From: Tenebrio molitor | Lineage: Eukaryota > Arthropoda > Insecta > Coleoptera > Tenebrionidae | Direction: 5' to 3' | DNA: 64,000 bases | Assembly: GCF_963966145.1 (NCBI RefSeq) | Contig: NC_091052.1 | Location: forward strand, 3,596,001-3,660,000 | Part shown: positions 1 to 15,700 of the stretch, in pieces | Layout: each line of letters starts with the position of its first letter | Position numbering within the stretch: the first letter of the stretch is position 1 | The notes under the pieces: generated by a model | What the model was told of the DNA's origin: nothing | Database searches by the model: none | The model's input: only the letters and a program-made list of their open reading frames with translations | Program-made: the position numbers and the translations under genes

Positions 1-459
1 GCTTCTTCTGAGTCGAAAATAATTTACCTGGATTTTTCCGTTTTAGAGAAAATCGCAAAAAACCAAAAAATCCATATTTTTGGCTCCCACAGCAAAAAAT
101 GAGTTCAATGGCCGGAACTTTTACTATACCTGAATTCATCTCATCCTATTCAATAACTGGCAGCAATTTGGTTCGAATCGGCGACAAACAATTTTTGGAA
201 AAAAACCATGTACTCCCCCCTTCTATCTAATTTTCACTTCGGAAAATCATTTAAACGCCCATAGCTCCCTTATTAAGCCACACATGGCAATGAATTTTGC
301 ACCGTTGGATTGCTCTCGTCAAGGCGCTTCTTCTGAGCTGAAAAAAATTTACCTGGATTTTTCCGTTTTAGAGAAAATCGCAAAAAACCAAAAAATCCAT
401 ATTTTTGGCTCCCACAGCAAAAAATGGGTTCAACGGCCGGAAATGTTCCTATACCTGAA

Positions 460-2784
460 TTCAACTCATCCTATTCAATAACTGACAGCAATTTGGTTCG
501 AATCGGCGACAAAAAATTTTTGGAAAAAAACCATGTACTCCCCCCTTCTATCTAATTTTCACTTCGGAAAATCATTTAAACGCCCATAGCTCCCTTATTA
601 AGCCACATATGGCAATGAATTTTGCACCGTTGGATTGCTCTCGTCAAGGCGCTTCTTCTGAGCCGAAAATAATTTACCTGGATTTTTCCGTTTTAGAGAA
701 AATCGCAAAAAACCAAAAAATCCATATTTTTGGCTCCCACAGCAAAAAATGGGTTCAATGGCCGGAACTTTTACTATACCTGAATTCAACTCATCCTATT
801 CAATAACTGACAGCAATTTGGTTCGAATCGGCGACAAAAAATTTTTGGGAAAAAACCATGTATTCCCCCCTTCTATCTAATTTTCACTTCGGAAAATCAT
901 TTAAACGCCCATAGCTCCCTCATTAAGCCACATATGGCAATGAATTTTGCACCGTTGGATTGCTCTTGTCAAAGCGCTTCTTCTGAGTCGAAAAAAATTT
1001 ACCTGGATTTTTCCGTTTTAGAGAAAATCGCAAAAAACCAAAGAATCCATATTTTTGGCTCCCACAGCAAAAAATGAGTTCAATGGCCGGAACTTTTACT
1101 ATACCTGAATTCATCTCATCCTATTCAATAACTGACAGCAATTCGGTTCGAATCGGCGACAAACAATTTTTGGAAAAAAACCATGTACTCCCCCCTTCTA
1201 TCTAATTTTCACTTCGGAAAATCATTTAAACGCCCATAGCTCCCTTATTAAGCCACATATGGCAATGAATTTTGCACCGTTGGATTGCCCTTGTCAAAGC
1301 GCTTCTTCTGAGTCGAAAAAAATTTACCTGGATTTTTCCGTTTTAGAGAAAATCGCAAAAAACCAAAGAATCCATATTTTTGGCTCCCACAGCAAAAAAT
1401 GAGTTCAATGGCCGGAACTTTTACTATACCTGAATTCAGCTCATCCTATTCAATAACTGACAGCAATTTGGTTCGAATCGGCGACAAACAATTTTTGGAA
1501 AAAAACCATGTACTCCCCCCTTCTATCTAATTTTCACTTCGGAAAATCATTTAAACGCCCATAGCTCCCTTATTAAGCCACATATGGCAATGAATTTTGC
1601 ACCGTTGGATTGCCCTTGTCAAAGCGCTTCTTCTGAGTCGAAAAAAATTTACCTGGATTTTTCCGTTTTAGAGAAAATCGCAAAAAACCAAAGAATCCAT
1701 ATTTTTGGCTCCCACAGCAAAAAATGAGTTCATTGGCCGGAACTTTTACTATACCTGAATTCAACTCATCCTATTCAATAACTGACAGCAATTTGGTTCG
1801 AATCGGCGACAAAAAATTTTTGGAAAAAAACCATGTACTCCCCCCTTCTATCTAATTTTCACTTCGGAAAATCATTTAAACGCCCATAGCTCCCTTATTA
1901 AGCCACATATGGCAATGAATTTTGCACCGTTGGATTGCTCTCGTCAAGGCGCTTCTTCTGAGCCGAAAATAATTTACCTGGATTTTTCCGTTTTAGAGAA
2001 AATCGCAAAAAACCAAAAAATCCATATTTTTGGCTCCCACAGCAAAAAATGGGTTCAATGGCCGGAACTTTTACTATACCTGAATTCAACTCATCCTATT
2101 CAATAACTGACAGCAATTTGGTTCGAATCGGCGACAAAAAATTTTTGGGAAAAAACCATGTATTCCCCCCTTCTATCTAATTTTCACTTCGGAAAATCAT
2201 TTAAACGCCCATAGCTCCCTCATTAAGCCACATATGGCAATGAATTTGGCACCGTTGGATTGCTCTTGTCAAAGCGCTTCTTCTGAGTCGAAAAAAATTT
2301 ACCTGGATTTTTCCGTTTTAGAGAAAATCGCAAAAAACCAAAGAATCCATATTTTTGGCTCCCACAGCAAAAAATGAGTTCAATGGCCGGAACTTTTACT
2401 ATACCTGAATTCATCTCATCCTATTCAATAACTGACAGCAATTCGGTTCGAATCGGCGACAAACAATTTTTGGAAAAAAACCATGTACTCCCCCCTTCTA
2501 TCTAATTTTCACTTCGGAAAATCATTTAAACGCCCATAGCTCCCTTATTAAGCCACATATGGCAATGAATTTTGCACCGTTGGATTGCCCTTGTCAAAGC
2601 GCTTCTTCTGAGTCGAAAAAAATTTACCTGGATTTTTCCGTTTTAGAGAAAATCGCAAAAAACCAAAGAATCCATATTTTTGGCTCCCACAGCAAAAAAT
2701 GAGTTCAATGGCCGGAACTTTTACTATACCTGAATTCAGCTCATCCTATTCAATAACTGACAGCAATTTGGTTCGAATCGGCGA
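460..2784. repeat. Higher-order repeat: 4-monomer unit of about 1300 bp, duplicated
   Basis: Sequence from roughly 460 to 1484 recurs about 1300 bp downstream (roughly 1760 to 2784). Both copies share ccatgtattcccccc (near 858 and 2158), gcaattcggttcg (near 1140 and 2440) and the ordered subfamily series Ctcgtcaagg, Cttgtcaaag, Cccttgtcaaag. At least one difference has accumulated (aattttgc near 953 versus aatttggc near 2253), so this event looks older than the 10-mer duplication. Confidence 0.7.
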
Positions 2785-5700
2785 CAAAAAATTTTTGGGA
2801 AAAAACCATGTACTCCCCCCTTCTATCTAATTTTCACTTCGGAAAATCATTTAAACGCCCATAGCTCCCTTATTAAGCCACATATGGCAATGAATTTTGC
2901 ACCGTTGGATTGCTCTTGTCAAAGCGCTTCTTCTAAGTCGAAAAAAATTTACCTGGATTTTTCCGTTTTAGAGAATATCGCAAAAAACCAAAAAATCCAT
3001 ATTTTTGGCTCCCACAGCAAAAAATGGTTTCAATGGCCGGAACTTTTACTATACCTGAATTCAACTCATCCTATTCAATAACTGACAGCAATTTGGTTCG
3101 AATCGGCGACAAAAAATTTTTGGGAAAAAACCCTGTACTCCCCCCTTCTATCTAATTTTCACTTCGGAAAATCATTTAAACGCCCATAGCTCCCTTATTA
3201 AGCCACACATGGCAATGAATTTTGCACCGTTGGATTGCTCTTGTCAAAGCGCTTCTTCTGAGTCGAAAAAAATTTACCTGGATTTTTCCGTTTTAGAGAA
3301 AATCGCAAAAAACCAAAGAATCCATATTTTTGGCTCCCACAGAAAAAAATGAGTTCAATGGCCGGAACTTTTACTATACCTGAATTCAACTCATCCTATT
3401 CAATAACTGACAGCAATTTGGTTCGAATCGGCGACAAAAAATTTTTGGAAAAAAAACCATGTACTCCCCCCTTCTATCTAATTTTCACTTCGGAAAATCA
3501 TTTAAACGCCCATAGCTCCCTTATTAAGCCGCACATGGCAATGAATTTTGCACCGTTGGATTGCTCTCGTCAAGGCGCTTCTTCTGAGCTGAAAAAAATT
3601 TACCTGGATTTTTCCGTTTTAGAGAAAATCGCAAAAAACCAAAAAATCCATATTTTTGGCTCCCACAGCAAAAAATGAGTTGAATGGCCGGAACTTTTAC
3701 TATACCTGAATTCAACTCATCCTATTCAATAACTGACAGCAATTTGGTTCGAATCGGCGACAAAAATTTTTTGGGAAAAAACCATGTACTCCCCCCTTCT
3801 ATCTAATTTTCACTTCGGAAAATCATTTAAACGCCCATAGCTCCCTTATTAAGCCACATATGGCAATGAATTTTGCACCGTTGGATTGCTCTTGTCAAAG
3901 CGCTTCTTCTGAGTCGAAAAAAATTTACCTGGATTTTTCCGTTTTAGAGAAAATCGCAAAAAACCAAAAAATCCATATTTTTGGCTCCCACAGCAAAAAA
4001 TGGGTTCAACGGCCGGAAATTTTCCTATACCTGAATTCAACTCATCCTATTCAATAACTGACAGCAATTTGGTTCGAATCGGCGACAAAAAATTTTTGGA
4101 AAAAAACCATGTACTCCCTTCTATCTAATTTTCACTTCGGAAAATCATTTAAACGCCCATAGCTCCCTTATTAAGCCACACATGTCAATGAATTTTGCAC
4201 CGTTGGATTGCTCTCGTCAAGGCGCTTCTTCTGAGCTGAAAATAATTTACCTGGATTTTTCCGTTTTAGAGAAAATCGCAAAAAACCAAAAAATCCATAT
4301 TTTTGGCTCCCACAGCAAAAAATGGGTTCAATGGCCGGAACTTTTACTATACCTGAATTCAACTCATCCTATTCAATAACTGACAGCAATTTGGTTTGAA
4401 TCGGCGACAAAAAATTTTTGGGAAAAAACCATGTACTCCCCCCTTCTATCTAATTTTCACTTCGGAAAATCATTTAAACGCCCATAGCTCCCTTATTAAG
4501 CCACATATGGCAATGAATTTTGCACCGTTGGATTGCTCTTGTCAAAGCGCTTCTTCTGAGTCGAAAAAAATTTACCTGGATTTTTCCGTTTTAGAGAAAA
4601 TCGCAAAAAACCAAAGAATCCATATTTTTGGCTCCCACAGCAAAAAATGTGTTCAATGGCCGGAACTTTTACTATACCTGAATTCAACTGACAGCAATTT
4701 GGTTCGAATCGGCGACAAAAAATTTTTGGAAAAAAACCATGTACTCCCCCCTTCTATCTAATTTTCACTTCGGAAAATCATTTAAACGCCCATAGCTCCC
4801 TTATTAAGCCACACATGGCAATGAATTTTGCACCGTTGGATTGCTCTCGTCAAGGCGCTTCTTCTGAGCTGAAAAAAATTTACCTGGATTTTTCCGTTTT
4901 AGAGAAAATCGCAAAAAACCAAAAAATCCATATTTTTGGCTCCCACAGCAAAAAATGAGTTCAATGGCCGGAACTTTTACTATACCTGAATTCAACTCAT
5001 CCTATTCAATAACTGACAGCAATTTGGTTCGAATCGGCGACAAAAAATTTTTGGAAAAAAACCATGTACTCCCCCCTTCTATCTAATTTTCACTTCGGAA
5101 AATCATTTAAACGCCCATAGCTCCCTTATTAAGCCACATATGGCAATGAATTTTGCACCGTTGGATTGCTCTTGTCAAAGCGCTTCTTCTGAGTCGAAAA
5201 AAATTTACCTGGATTTTTCCGTTTTAGAGAAAATCGCAAAAAACCAAAAAATCCATATTTTTGGCTCCCACAGCAAAAAATGGGTTCAATGGCCGGAACT
5301 TTTACTATACCTGAATTCAACTCATCCTATTCAATAACTCACAGCAATTTGGTTCGAATCGGCGACAAACAATTTTTGGAAAAAAACCATGTACTCCCCC
5401 CTTCTATCTAATTTTCACTTCGGAAAATCATTTAAACGCCCATAGCTCCCTTATTAAGCCACACATGTCAATGAATTTTGCACCGTTGGATTGCTCTTGT
5501 CAAAGCGCTTCTTCTGAGTCGAAAAAAATTTACCTGGATTTTTCCGTTTTAGAGAAAATCGCAAAAAACCAAAAAATCCATATTTTTGGCTCCCACAGCA
5601 AAAAATGGGTTCAATGGCCGGAACTTTTACTATACCTGAATTCAACTCATCCTATTCAATAACTCACAGCAATTTGGTTCGAATCGGCGACAAACAATTT

Positions 5701-8700
5701 TTGGAAAAAAACCATGTACTCCCCCCTTCTATCTAATTTTCACTTCGGAAAATCATTTAAACGCCCATAGCTCCCTTATTATGCCACATATGGCAATGAA
5801 CTTTGCACCGTTGGATTGCTCTTGTCAAAGCGCTTCTTCTGAGTCGAAAAAAATTTACCTGGATTTTTCCGTTTTATAGAAATTCGCAAAAACCCAAAAA
5901 ATCCATATTTTTGGCTCCCACAGCAAAAAATGGGTTCAATGGCCGGAACTTTTACTATACCTGAATTCAACTCATCCTATTCAATAACTGACAGCAATTT
6001 GGTTCGAATCGGCGACAAAAAGTGTTTGGGAAAAAACCATGTACTCCCCCCTTCTATCTAATTTTCACTTCGGAAAATCATTTAAACGCCCATAGCTCCC
6101 TTATTAAGCCACATGTGGCAATGAATTTTGCACCGTTGGATTGCTCTTGTCAAGGCGCTTCGTCTGAGCCGAAAATAATTTACCTGGATTTTTCCGTTTT
6201 AGAGAAAATCGCAAAAAACCAAAAAATCCATATTTTTGGCTCCCACAGCAAAAAATGGGTTCAATGGCCGGAACTTTTACTATACCTGAATTCAACTCAT
6301 CCTATTCAATAACTGACAGCAATTTGGTTCGAATCGGCGACAAAAAATTTTTGGGAAAAAACCATGTACTCCCCCCTTCTATCTAATTTTCACTTCGGAA
6401 AATCATTTAAACGCCCATAGCTCCCTTATTAAGCTACACATGGCAATGAATTTTGCACCGTTGGATTGCTCTCGTCAAGGCGCTTCTTCTGAGCTGAAAA
6501 AAATTTACCTGGATTTTTCCGTTTTAGAGAAAATCGCAAAAAACCAAAAAATCCATATTTTTGGCTCCCACAGCAAAAAATGAGTTGAATGGCCGGAACT
6601 TTTACTATACCTGAATTCAACTCATCCTATTCAATAACTGACAGCAATTTGGTTCGAATCGGCGACAAAAAATTTTTGGAAAAAAACCATGTACTCCCCC
6701 CTTCTATCTAATTTTCACTTCGGAAAATCATTTAAACGCCCATAGCTCCCTTATTAAGCCACACATGTCAATGCATTTTGCACCGTTGGATTGCTCTCGT
6801 CAAGGCGCTTCTTCTGAGCCGAAAATAATTTACCTGGATTTTTCTGTTTTAGAGAAAATCGCAAAAAACCAAAAAATCCATATTTTTGGCTCCCACAGCA
6901 AAAAATGGGTTCAATGGCCGGAACTTTCACTATACCTGAATTCAACTCATCCTATTCAATAACTGACAGCAATTTGGTTCGAATCGGCGACAAAAAATTT
7001 TTGGAAAAAAACCATGTCCTCCCCCGTTCTATCTAATTTTCACTTCGGAAAATCATTTAAACGCCCATAGCTCCCTTATTAAGCCACACATGGCAATGAA
7101 TTTTGCACCGTTGGATTGCTCTCGTCAAGGCGCTTCTTCTGAGCCGAAAAAAATTTACCTGGATTTTTCCGTTTTAGAGAAAATCGCAAAAAACCAAAAA
7201 ATCCATATTTTTGGCTCCCACAGCAAAAAATGGGTTCAACGGCCGGAAATTTTCCTATACCTGAATTCAACTCATCCTATTCAATAACTGACAGCAATTT
7301 GGTTCGAATCGGCGACAAAAAATTTTTGGAAAAAAACCATGTACTCCCCCCTTCTATCTAATTTTCGCTTCGGAAAATCATTTAAACGCCCATAGCTCCC
7401 TTATTAAGCCACACATGTCAATGAATTTTGCACCGTTGGATTGCTCTTGTCAAAGCGCTTCTTCTCAGTCGAAAAAAAATTACCTGGATTTTTCCGTTTT
7501 AGAGAAAATCGCAAAAAACCAAAAAAATCCATATTTTTGGCTCCCACAGCAAAAAATGGGTTCAATGGCCGGAACTTTTACTATACCTGAATTCAACTCA
7601 TCCTATTCAATAACTGACAGCAATTTGGTTCGAATCGGCGACAAAAAATTTTTGGGAAAAAACCATGTACTCCCCCCTTCCATCTAATTTTCACTTCGGA
7701 AAATCATTTAAACGCCCATAGCTCCCTTATTATGCCACATATGGCAATGAACTTTGCACCGTTGGATTGCTCTTGTCAAAGCGCTTCTTCTGAGTCGAAA
7801 AAAATTTACCTGGATTTTTCCGTTTTATAGAAATTCGCAAAAACCCAAAAAATCCATATTTTTGGCTCCCACAGCAAAAAATGGGTTCAATGGCCGGAAC
7901 TTTTACTATACCTGAATTCAACTCATCCTATTCAATAACTGACAGCAATTTGGTTCGAATCGGCGACAAAAAGTGTTTGGGAAAAAACCATGTACTCCCC
8001 CCTTCTATCTAATTTTCACTTCGGAAAATCATTTAAACGCCCATAGCTCCCTTATTAAGCCACATATGGCAATGAATTTTGCACCGTTGGATTGCTCTTG
8101 TCAAAGCGCTTCTTCTGAGTCGAAAAAAATTTACCTGGATTTTTCCGTTTTATAGAAATTCGCAAAAACCCAAAAAATCCATATTTTTGGCTCCCACAGC
8201 AAAAAATGGGTTCAATGGCCGGAACTTTTACTATACCTGAATTCAACTCATCCTATTCAATAACTCACAGCAATTTGGTTCGAATCGGCGACAAACAATT
8301 TTTGGAAAAAAACCATGTACTCCCCCCTTCTATCTAATTTTCACTTCGGAAAATCATTTAAACGCCCATAGCTCCCTTATTAAGCCACATATGGCAATGA
8401 ATTTTGCACCGTTGGATTGCTCTTGTCAAAGCGCTTCTTCTGAGTCGAAAAAAATTTACCTGGATTTTTCCGTTTTATAGAAATTCGCAAAAACCCAAAA
8501 AATCCATATTTTTGGCTCCCACAGCAAAAAATGGGTTCAATGGCCGGAACTTTTACTATACCTGAATTCAACTCATCCTATTCAATAACTCACAGCAATT
8601 TGGTTCGAATCGGCGACAAACAATTTTTGGAAAAAAACCATGTACTCCCCCCTTCTATCTAATTTTCACTTCGGAAAATCATTTAAACGCCCATAGCTCC

Positions 8701-9711
8701 CTTATTAAGCCACATATGGCAATGAATTTTGCACCGTTGGATTGCTCTTGTCAAAGCGCTTCTTCTGAGTCGAAAAAAATTTACCTGGATTTTTCCGTTT
8801 TAGAGAAAATCGCAAAAAACCAAAAAATCCATATTTTTGGCTCCCACAGCAAAAAATGAGTTCAATGGCCGGAACTTTTACTATACCTGAATTCAACTCA
8901 TCCTATTCAATAACTGACAGCAATTTGGTTCGAATCGGCGACAAAAAATTTTTGGAAAAAAACCATGTACTCCCCCCTTCTATCTAATTTTCACTTCGGA
9001 AAATCATTTAAACGCCCATAGCTCCCTTATTAAGCCACACATGTCAATGAATTTTGCACCGTTGGATTGCTCTTGTCAAAGCGCTTCTTCTCAGTCGAAA
9101 AAAAATTACCTGGATTTTTCCGTTTTAGAGAAAATCGCAAAAAACCAAAAAAATCCATATTTTTGGCTCCCACAGCAAAAAATGGGTTCAATGGCCGGAA
9201 CTTTTACTATACCTGAATTCAACTCATCCTATTCAATAACTGACAGCAATTTGGTTCGAATCGGCGACAAAAAATTTTTGGGAAAAAACCATGTACTCCC
9301 CCCTTCTATCTAATTTTCACTTCGGAAAATCATTTAAACGCCCATAGCTCCCTTATTAAGCCACACATGTCAATGAATTTTGCACCGTTGGATTGCTCTC
9401 GTCAAGGCGCTTCTTCTGAGCTGAAAATAATTTACCTGGATTTTTCCGTTTTAGAGAAAATCGCAAAAAACCAAAAAATCCATATTTTTGGCTCCCACAG
9501 CAAAAAATGGGTTCAATGGCCGGAACTTTTACTATACCTGAATTCAACTCATCCTATTCAATAACTGACAGCAATTTGGTTCGAATCGGCGACAAAAAAT
9601 TTTTGGGAAAAAACCATGTACTCCCCCCTTCTATCTAATTTTCACTTCGGAAAATCATTTAAACGCCCATAGCTCCCTTATTAAGCCACATATGGCAATG
9701 AATTTTGCACC

Positions 9712-12700
9712 GTTGGATTGCTCTTGTCAAAGCGCTTCTTCTGAGTCGAAAAAAATTTACCTGGATTTTTCCGTTTTAGAGAAAATCGCAAAAAACCAAA
9801 GAATCCATATTTTTGGCTCCCACAGCAAAAAATGTGTTCAATGGCCGGAACTTTTACTATACCTGAATTCAACTCATCCCATTCAATAACTGACAGCAAT
9901 TTGGTTCGAATCGGCGACAAAAAATTTTTGGAAAAAAACCATGTACTCCCCCCTTCTATCTAATTTTCACTTCGGAAAATCATTTAAACACCCATAGCTC
10001 CCTTATTAAGCCACACATGGCAATGAATTTTGCACCGTTGGATTGCTCTCATCAAGGCGCTTCTTCTGAGTCGAAAAAAATTTACCTGGATTTTTCCGTT
10101 TTAGAGAAAATCGCAAAAAACCAAAAAATCCATATTTTTGGCTCCCACAGCAAAAAATGAGTTGAATGGCCGGAACTTTTACTATACCTGAATTCAACTC
10201 ATCCTATTCAATAACTGACAGCAATTTGGTTCGAATCGGCGACAAAAAATTTTTGGAAAAAAACCATGTACTCCCCCCTTCTATCTAATTTTCACTTCGG
10301 AAAATCATTTAAACGCCCATAGCTCCCTTATTAAGCCACACATGTCAATGAATTTTGCACCGTTGGATTGCTCTTGTCAAAGCGCTTCTTCTGAGTCGAA
10401 AAAAATTTACCTGGATTTTTCCGTTTTAGAGAAAATCGCAAAAAACCAAAAAATCCATATTTTTGGCTCCCACAGCAAAAAATGGGTTCAATGGCCGGAA
10501 CTTTTACTATACGTGAATTCAACTCATCCTATTCAATAACTGACAGCAATTTGGTTCGAATCGGCGACAAAAAATTTTTGGAAAAAAACCATGTACTCCC
10601 CCCTTCTATCTAATTTTCACTTCGGAAAATCATTTAAACGCCCATAGCTCCCTTATTAAGCCACACATGTCAATGAATTTTGCACCGTTGGATTGCTCTT
10701 GTCAAAGCGCTTCTTCTGAGTCGAAAAAAATTTACCTGGATTTTTCCGTTTTAGAGAAAATCGCAAAAAACCAAAAAATCCATATTTTTGGCTCCCACAG
10801 CAAAAAATGGGTTCAATGGCCGGAACTTTTACTATACGTGAATTCAACTCATCCTATTCAATAACTGACAGCAATTTGGTTCGAATCGGCGACAAAAAAT
10901 TTTTGGAAAAAAACCATGTACTCCCCCCTTCTATCTAATTTTCACTTCGGAAAATCATTTAAACGCCCATAGCTCCCTTATTAAGCCACACATGTCAATG
11001 AATTTTGCACCGTTGGATTGCTCTTGTCAAAGCGCTTCTTCTCAGTCGAAAAAAAATTACCTGGATTTTTCCGTTTTAGAGAAAATCGCAAAAAACCAAA
11101 AAAATCCATATTTTTGGCTCCCACAGCAAAAAATGGGTTCAATGGCCGGAACTTTTACTATACCTGAATTCAACTCATCCTATTCAATAACTGACAGCAA
11201 TTTGGTTCGAATCGGCGACAAAAAATTTTTGGAAAAAAACCATGTACTCCCCCCTTCCATCTAATTTTCGCTTCGGAAAATCATTTAAACGCCCATAGCT
11301 CCCTTATTAAGCCACACATGTCAATGAATTTTGCACCGTTGGATTGCTCTTGTCAAAGCGCTTCTTCTCAGTCGAAAAAAAATTACCTGGATTTTTCCGT
11401 TTTATAGAAATTCGCAAAAACCCAAAAAATCCATATTTTTGGCTCCCACAGCAAAAAATGGGTTCAATGGCCGGAACTTTTACTATACCTGAATTCAACT
11501 CATCCTATTCAATAACTGACAGCAATTTGGTTCGAATCGGCGACAAAAAGTGTTTGGGAAAAAACCATGTACTCCCCACTTCTATCTAATTTTCACTTCG
11601 GAAAATCATTTAAACGCCCATAGCTCCCTTATTAAGCCACATATGGCAATGAATTTTGCACCGTTGGATTGCTCTTGTCAAAGCGCTTCTTCTGAGTCGA
11701 AAAAAATTTACCTGGATTTTTCCGTTTTAGAGAAAATCGCAAAAAACCAAAAAAATCCATATTTTTGGCTCCCACAGCAAAAAATGGGTTCAATGGCCGG
11801 AACTTTTACTATACCTGAATTCAACTCATCCTATTCAATAACTGACAGCAATTTGGATCGAATCGGCGACAAAAAATTTTTGGGAAAAAACCATGTACTC
11901 CCCCCTTCTATCTAATTTTCACTTCGGAAAATCATTTAAACGCCCATAGCTCCCTTATTAAGCCACACATGTCAATGAATTTTGCACCGTTGGATTGCTC
12001 TCCTCAAGGCGCTTCTTCTGAGCTGAAAATAATTTACCTGGATTTTTCCGTTTTAGAGAAAATCGCAAAAAACCAAAAAATCCATATTTTTGGCTCCCAC
12101 AGCAAAAAATGGGTTCAATGGCCGGAACTTTTACTATACCTGAATTCAACTCATCCTATTCAATAACTGACAGCAATTTGGTTCGAATCGGCGACAAAAA
12201 ATTTTTGGGAAAAAACCATGTACTCCCCCCTTCTATCTAATTTTCACTTCGGAAAATCATTTAAACGCCCATAGCTCCTTTATTAAGCCACATATGGCAA
12301 TGAATTTTGCACCGTTGGATTGCTCTTGTCAAAGCGCTTCTTCTGAGTCGAAAAAAATTTACCTGGATTTTTCCGTTTTAGAGAAAATCGCAAAAAACCA
12401 AAGAATCCATATTTTTGGCTCCCACAGCAAAAAATGTGTTCAATGGCCGGAACTTTTACTATACCTGAATTCAACTCATCCCATTCAATAACTGACAGCA
12501 ATTTGGTTCGAATCGGCGACAAAAAATTTTTGGAAAAAAACCATGTACTCCCCCCTTCTATCTAATTTTCACTTCGGAAAATCATTTAAACGCCCATAGC
12601 TCCCTTATTAAGCCACATATGGCAATGAATTTTGCACCGTTGGATTGCTCTTGTCAAAGCGCTTCTTCTGAGTCGAAAAAAATTTACCTGGATTTTTCCG

Positions 12701-15700
12701 TTTTAGAGAAAATCGCAAAAAACCAAAAAATCCATATTTTTGGCTCCCACAGCAAAAAATGAGTTGAATGGCCGGAACTTTTACTATACCTGAATTCAAC
12801 TCATCCTATTCAATAACTGACAGCAATTTGGTTCGAATCGGCGACAAAAAATTTTTGGAAAAAAACCATGTACTCCCCCCCCTTCTATCTAATTTTCACT
12901 TCGGAAAATCATTTAAACGCCCATAGCTGCCTTATTAAGCCACACATGGCAATGAAATTTGCACCGTTGGATTGCTCTTGTCAAAGCGCTTCTTCTGAGT
13001 CGAAAAAAATTTACCTGGATTTTTCCGTTTTAGAGAAAATCGCAAAAAACCAAAGAATCCATATTTTTGGCTCCCACAGCAAAAAATGTGTTCAATGGCC
13101 GGAACTTTTACTATACCTGAATTCAACTCATCCCATTCAATAACTGACAGCAATTTGGTTCGAATCGGCGACAAAAAATTTTTGGAAAAAAACCATGTAC
13201 TCCCCCCTTCTATCTAATTTTCACTTCGGAAAATCATTTAAACACCCATAGCTCCCTTATTAAGCCACACATGGCAATGAATTTTGCACCGTTGGATTGC
13301 TCTCATCAAGGCGCTTCTTCTGAGTCGAAAAAAATTTACCTGGATTTTTCCGTTTTAGAGAAAATCGCAAAAAACCAAAAAATCCATATTTTTGGCTCCC
13401 ACAGCAAAAAATGAGTTGAATGGCCGGAACTTTTACTATACCTGAATTCAACTCATCCTATTCAATAACTGACAGCAATTTGGTTCGAATCGGCGACAAA
13501 AAATTTTTGGAAAAAAACCATGTACTCCCCCCTTCTATCTAATTTTCACTTCGGAAAATCATTTAAACGCCCATAGCTCCCTTATTAAGCCACACATGTC
13601 AATGAATTTTGCACCGTTGGATTGCTCTTGTCAAAGCGCTTCTTCTGAGTCGAAAAAAATTTACCTGGATTTTTCCGTTTTAGAGAAAATCGCAAAAAAC
13701 CAAAAAATCCATATTTTTGGCTCCCACAGCAAAAAATGGGTTCAATGGCCGGAACTTTTACTATACGTGAATTCAACTCATCCTATTCAATAACTGACAG
13801 CAATTTGGTTCGAATCGGCGACAAAAAATTTTTGGAAAAAAACCATGTACTCCCCCCTTCTATCTAATTTTCACTTCGGAAAATCATTTAAACGCCCATA
13901 GCTCCCTTATTAAGCCACACATGTCAATGAATTTTGCACCGTTGGATTGCTCTTGTCAAAGCGCTTCTTCTGAGTCGAAAAAAATTTACCTGGATTTTTC
14001 CGTTTTAGAGAAAATCGCAAAAAACCAAAAAATCCATATTTTTGGCTCCCACAGCAAAAAATGGGTTCAATGGCCGGAACTTTTACTATACGTGAATTCA
14101 ACTCATCCTATTCAATAACTGACAGCAATTTGGTTCGAATCGGCGACAAAAAATTTTTGGAAAAAAACCATGTACTCCCCCCTTCTATCTAATTTTCACT
14201 TCGGAAAATCATTTAAACGCCCATAGCTCCCTTATTAAGCCACACATGTCAATGAATTTTGCACCGTTGGATTGCTCTTGTCAAAGCGCTTCTTCTCAGT
14301 CGAAAAAAAATTACCTGGATTTTTCCGTTTTAGAGAAAATCGCAAAAAACCAAAAAAATCCATATTTTTGGCTCCCACAGCAAAAAATGGGTTCAATGGC
14401 CGGAACTTTTACTATACCTGAATTCAACTCATCCTATTCAATAACTGACAGCAATTTGGTTCGAATCGGCGACAAAAAATTTTTGGAAAAAAACCATGTA
14501 CTCCCCCCTTCCATCTAATTTTCGCTTCGGAAAATCATTTAAACGCCCATAGCTCCCTTATTAAGCCACACATGTCAATGAATTTTGCACCGTTGGATTG
14601 CTCTTGTCAAAGCGCTTCTTCTCAGTCGAAAAAAAATTACCTGGATTTTTCCGTTTTATAGAAATTCGCAAAAACCCAAAAAATCCATATTTTTGGCTCC
14701 CACAGCAAAAAATGGGTTCAATGGCCGGAACTTTTACTATACCTGAATTCAACTCATCCTATTCAATAACTGACAGCAATTTGGTTCGAATCGGCGACAA
14801 AAAGTGTTTGGGAAAAAACCATGTACTCCCCACTTCTATCTAATTTTCACTTCGGAAAATCATTTAAACGCCCATAGCTCCCTTATTAAGCCACATATGG
14901 CAATGAATTTTGCACCGTTGGATTGCTCTTGTCAAAGCGCTTCTTCTGAGTCGAAAAAAATTTACCTGGATTTTTCCGTTTTAGAGAAAATCGCAAAAAA
15001 CCAAAAAAATCCATATTTTTGGCTCCCACAGCAAAAAATGGGTTCAATGGCCGGAACTTTTACTATACCTGAATTCAACTCATCCTATTCAATAACTGAC
15101 AGCAATTTGGATCGAATCGGCGACAAAAAATTTTTGGGAAAAAACCATGTACTCCCCCCTTCTATCTAATTTTCACTTCGGAAAATCATTTAAACGCCCA
15201 TAGCTCCCTTATTAAGCCACACATGTCAATGAATTTTGCACCGTTGGATTGCTCTCCTCAAGGCGCTTCTTCTGAGCTGAAAATAATTTACCTGGATTTT
15301 TCCGTTTTAGAGAAAATCGCAAAAAACCAAAAAATCCATATTTTTGGCTCCCACAGCAAAAAATGGGTTCAATGGCCGGAACTTTTACTATACCTGAATT
15401 CAACTCATCCTATTCAATAACTGACAGCAATTTGGTTCGAATCGGCGACAAAAAATTTTTGGGAAAAAACCATGTACTCCCCCCTTCTATCTAATTTTCA
15501 CTTCGGAAAATCATTTAAACGCCCATAGCTCCTTTATTAAGCCACATATGGCAATGAATTTTGCACCGTTGGATTGCTCTTGTCAAAGCGCTTCTTCTGA
15601 GTCGAAAAAAATTTACCTGGATTTTTCCGTTTTAGAGAAAATCGCAAAAAACCAAAGAATCCATATTTTTGGCTCCCACAGCAAAAAATGTGTTCAATGG

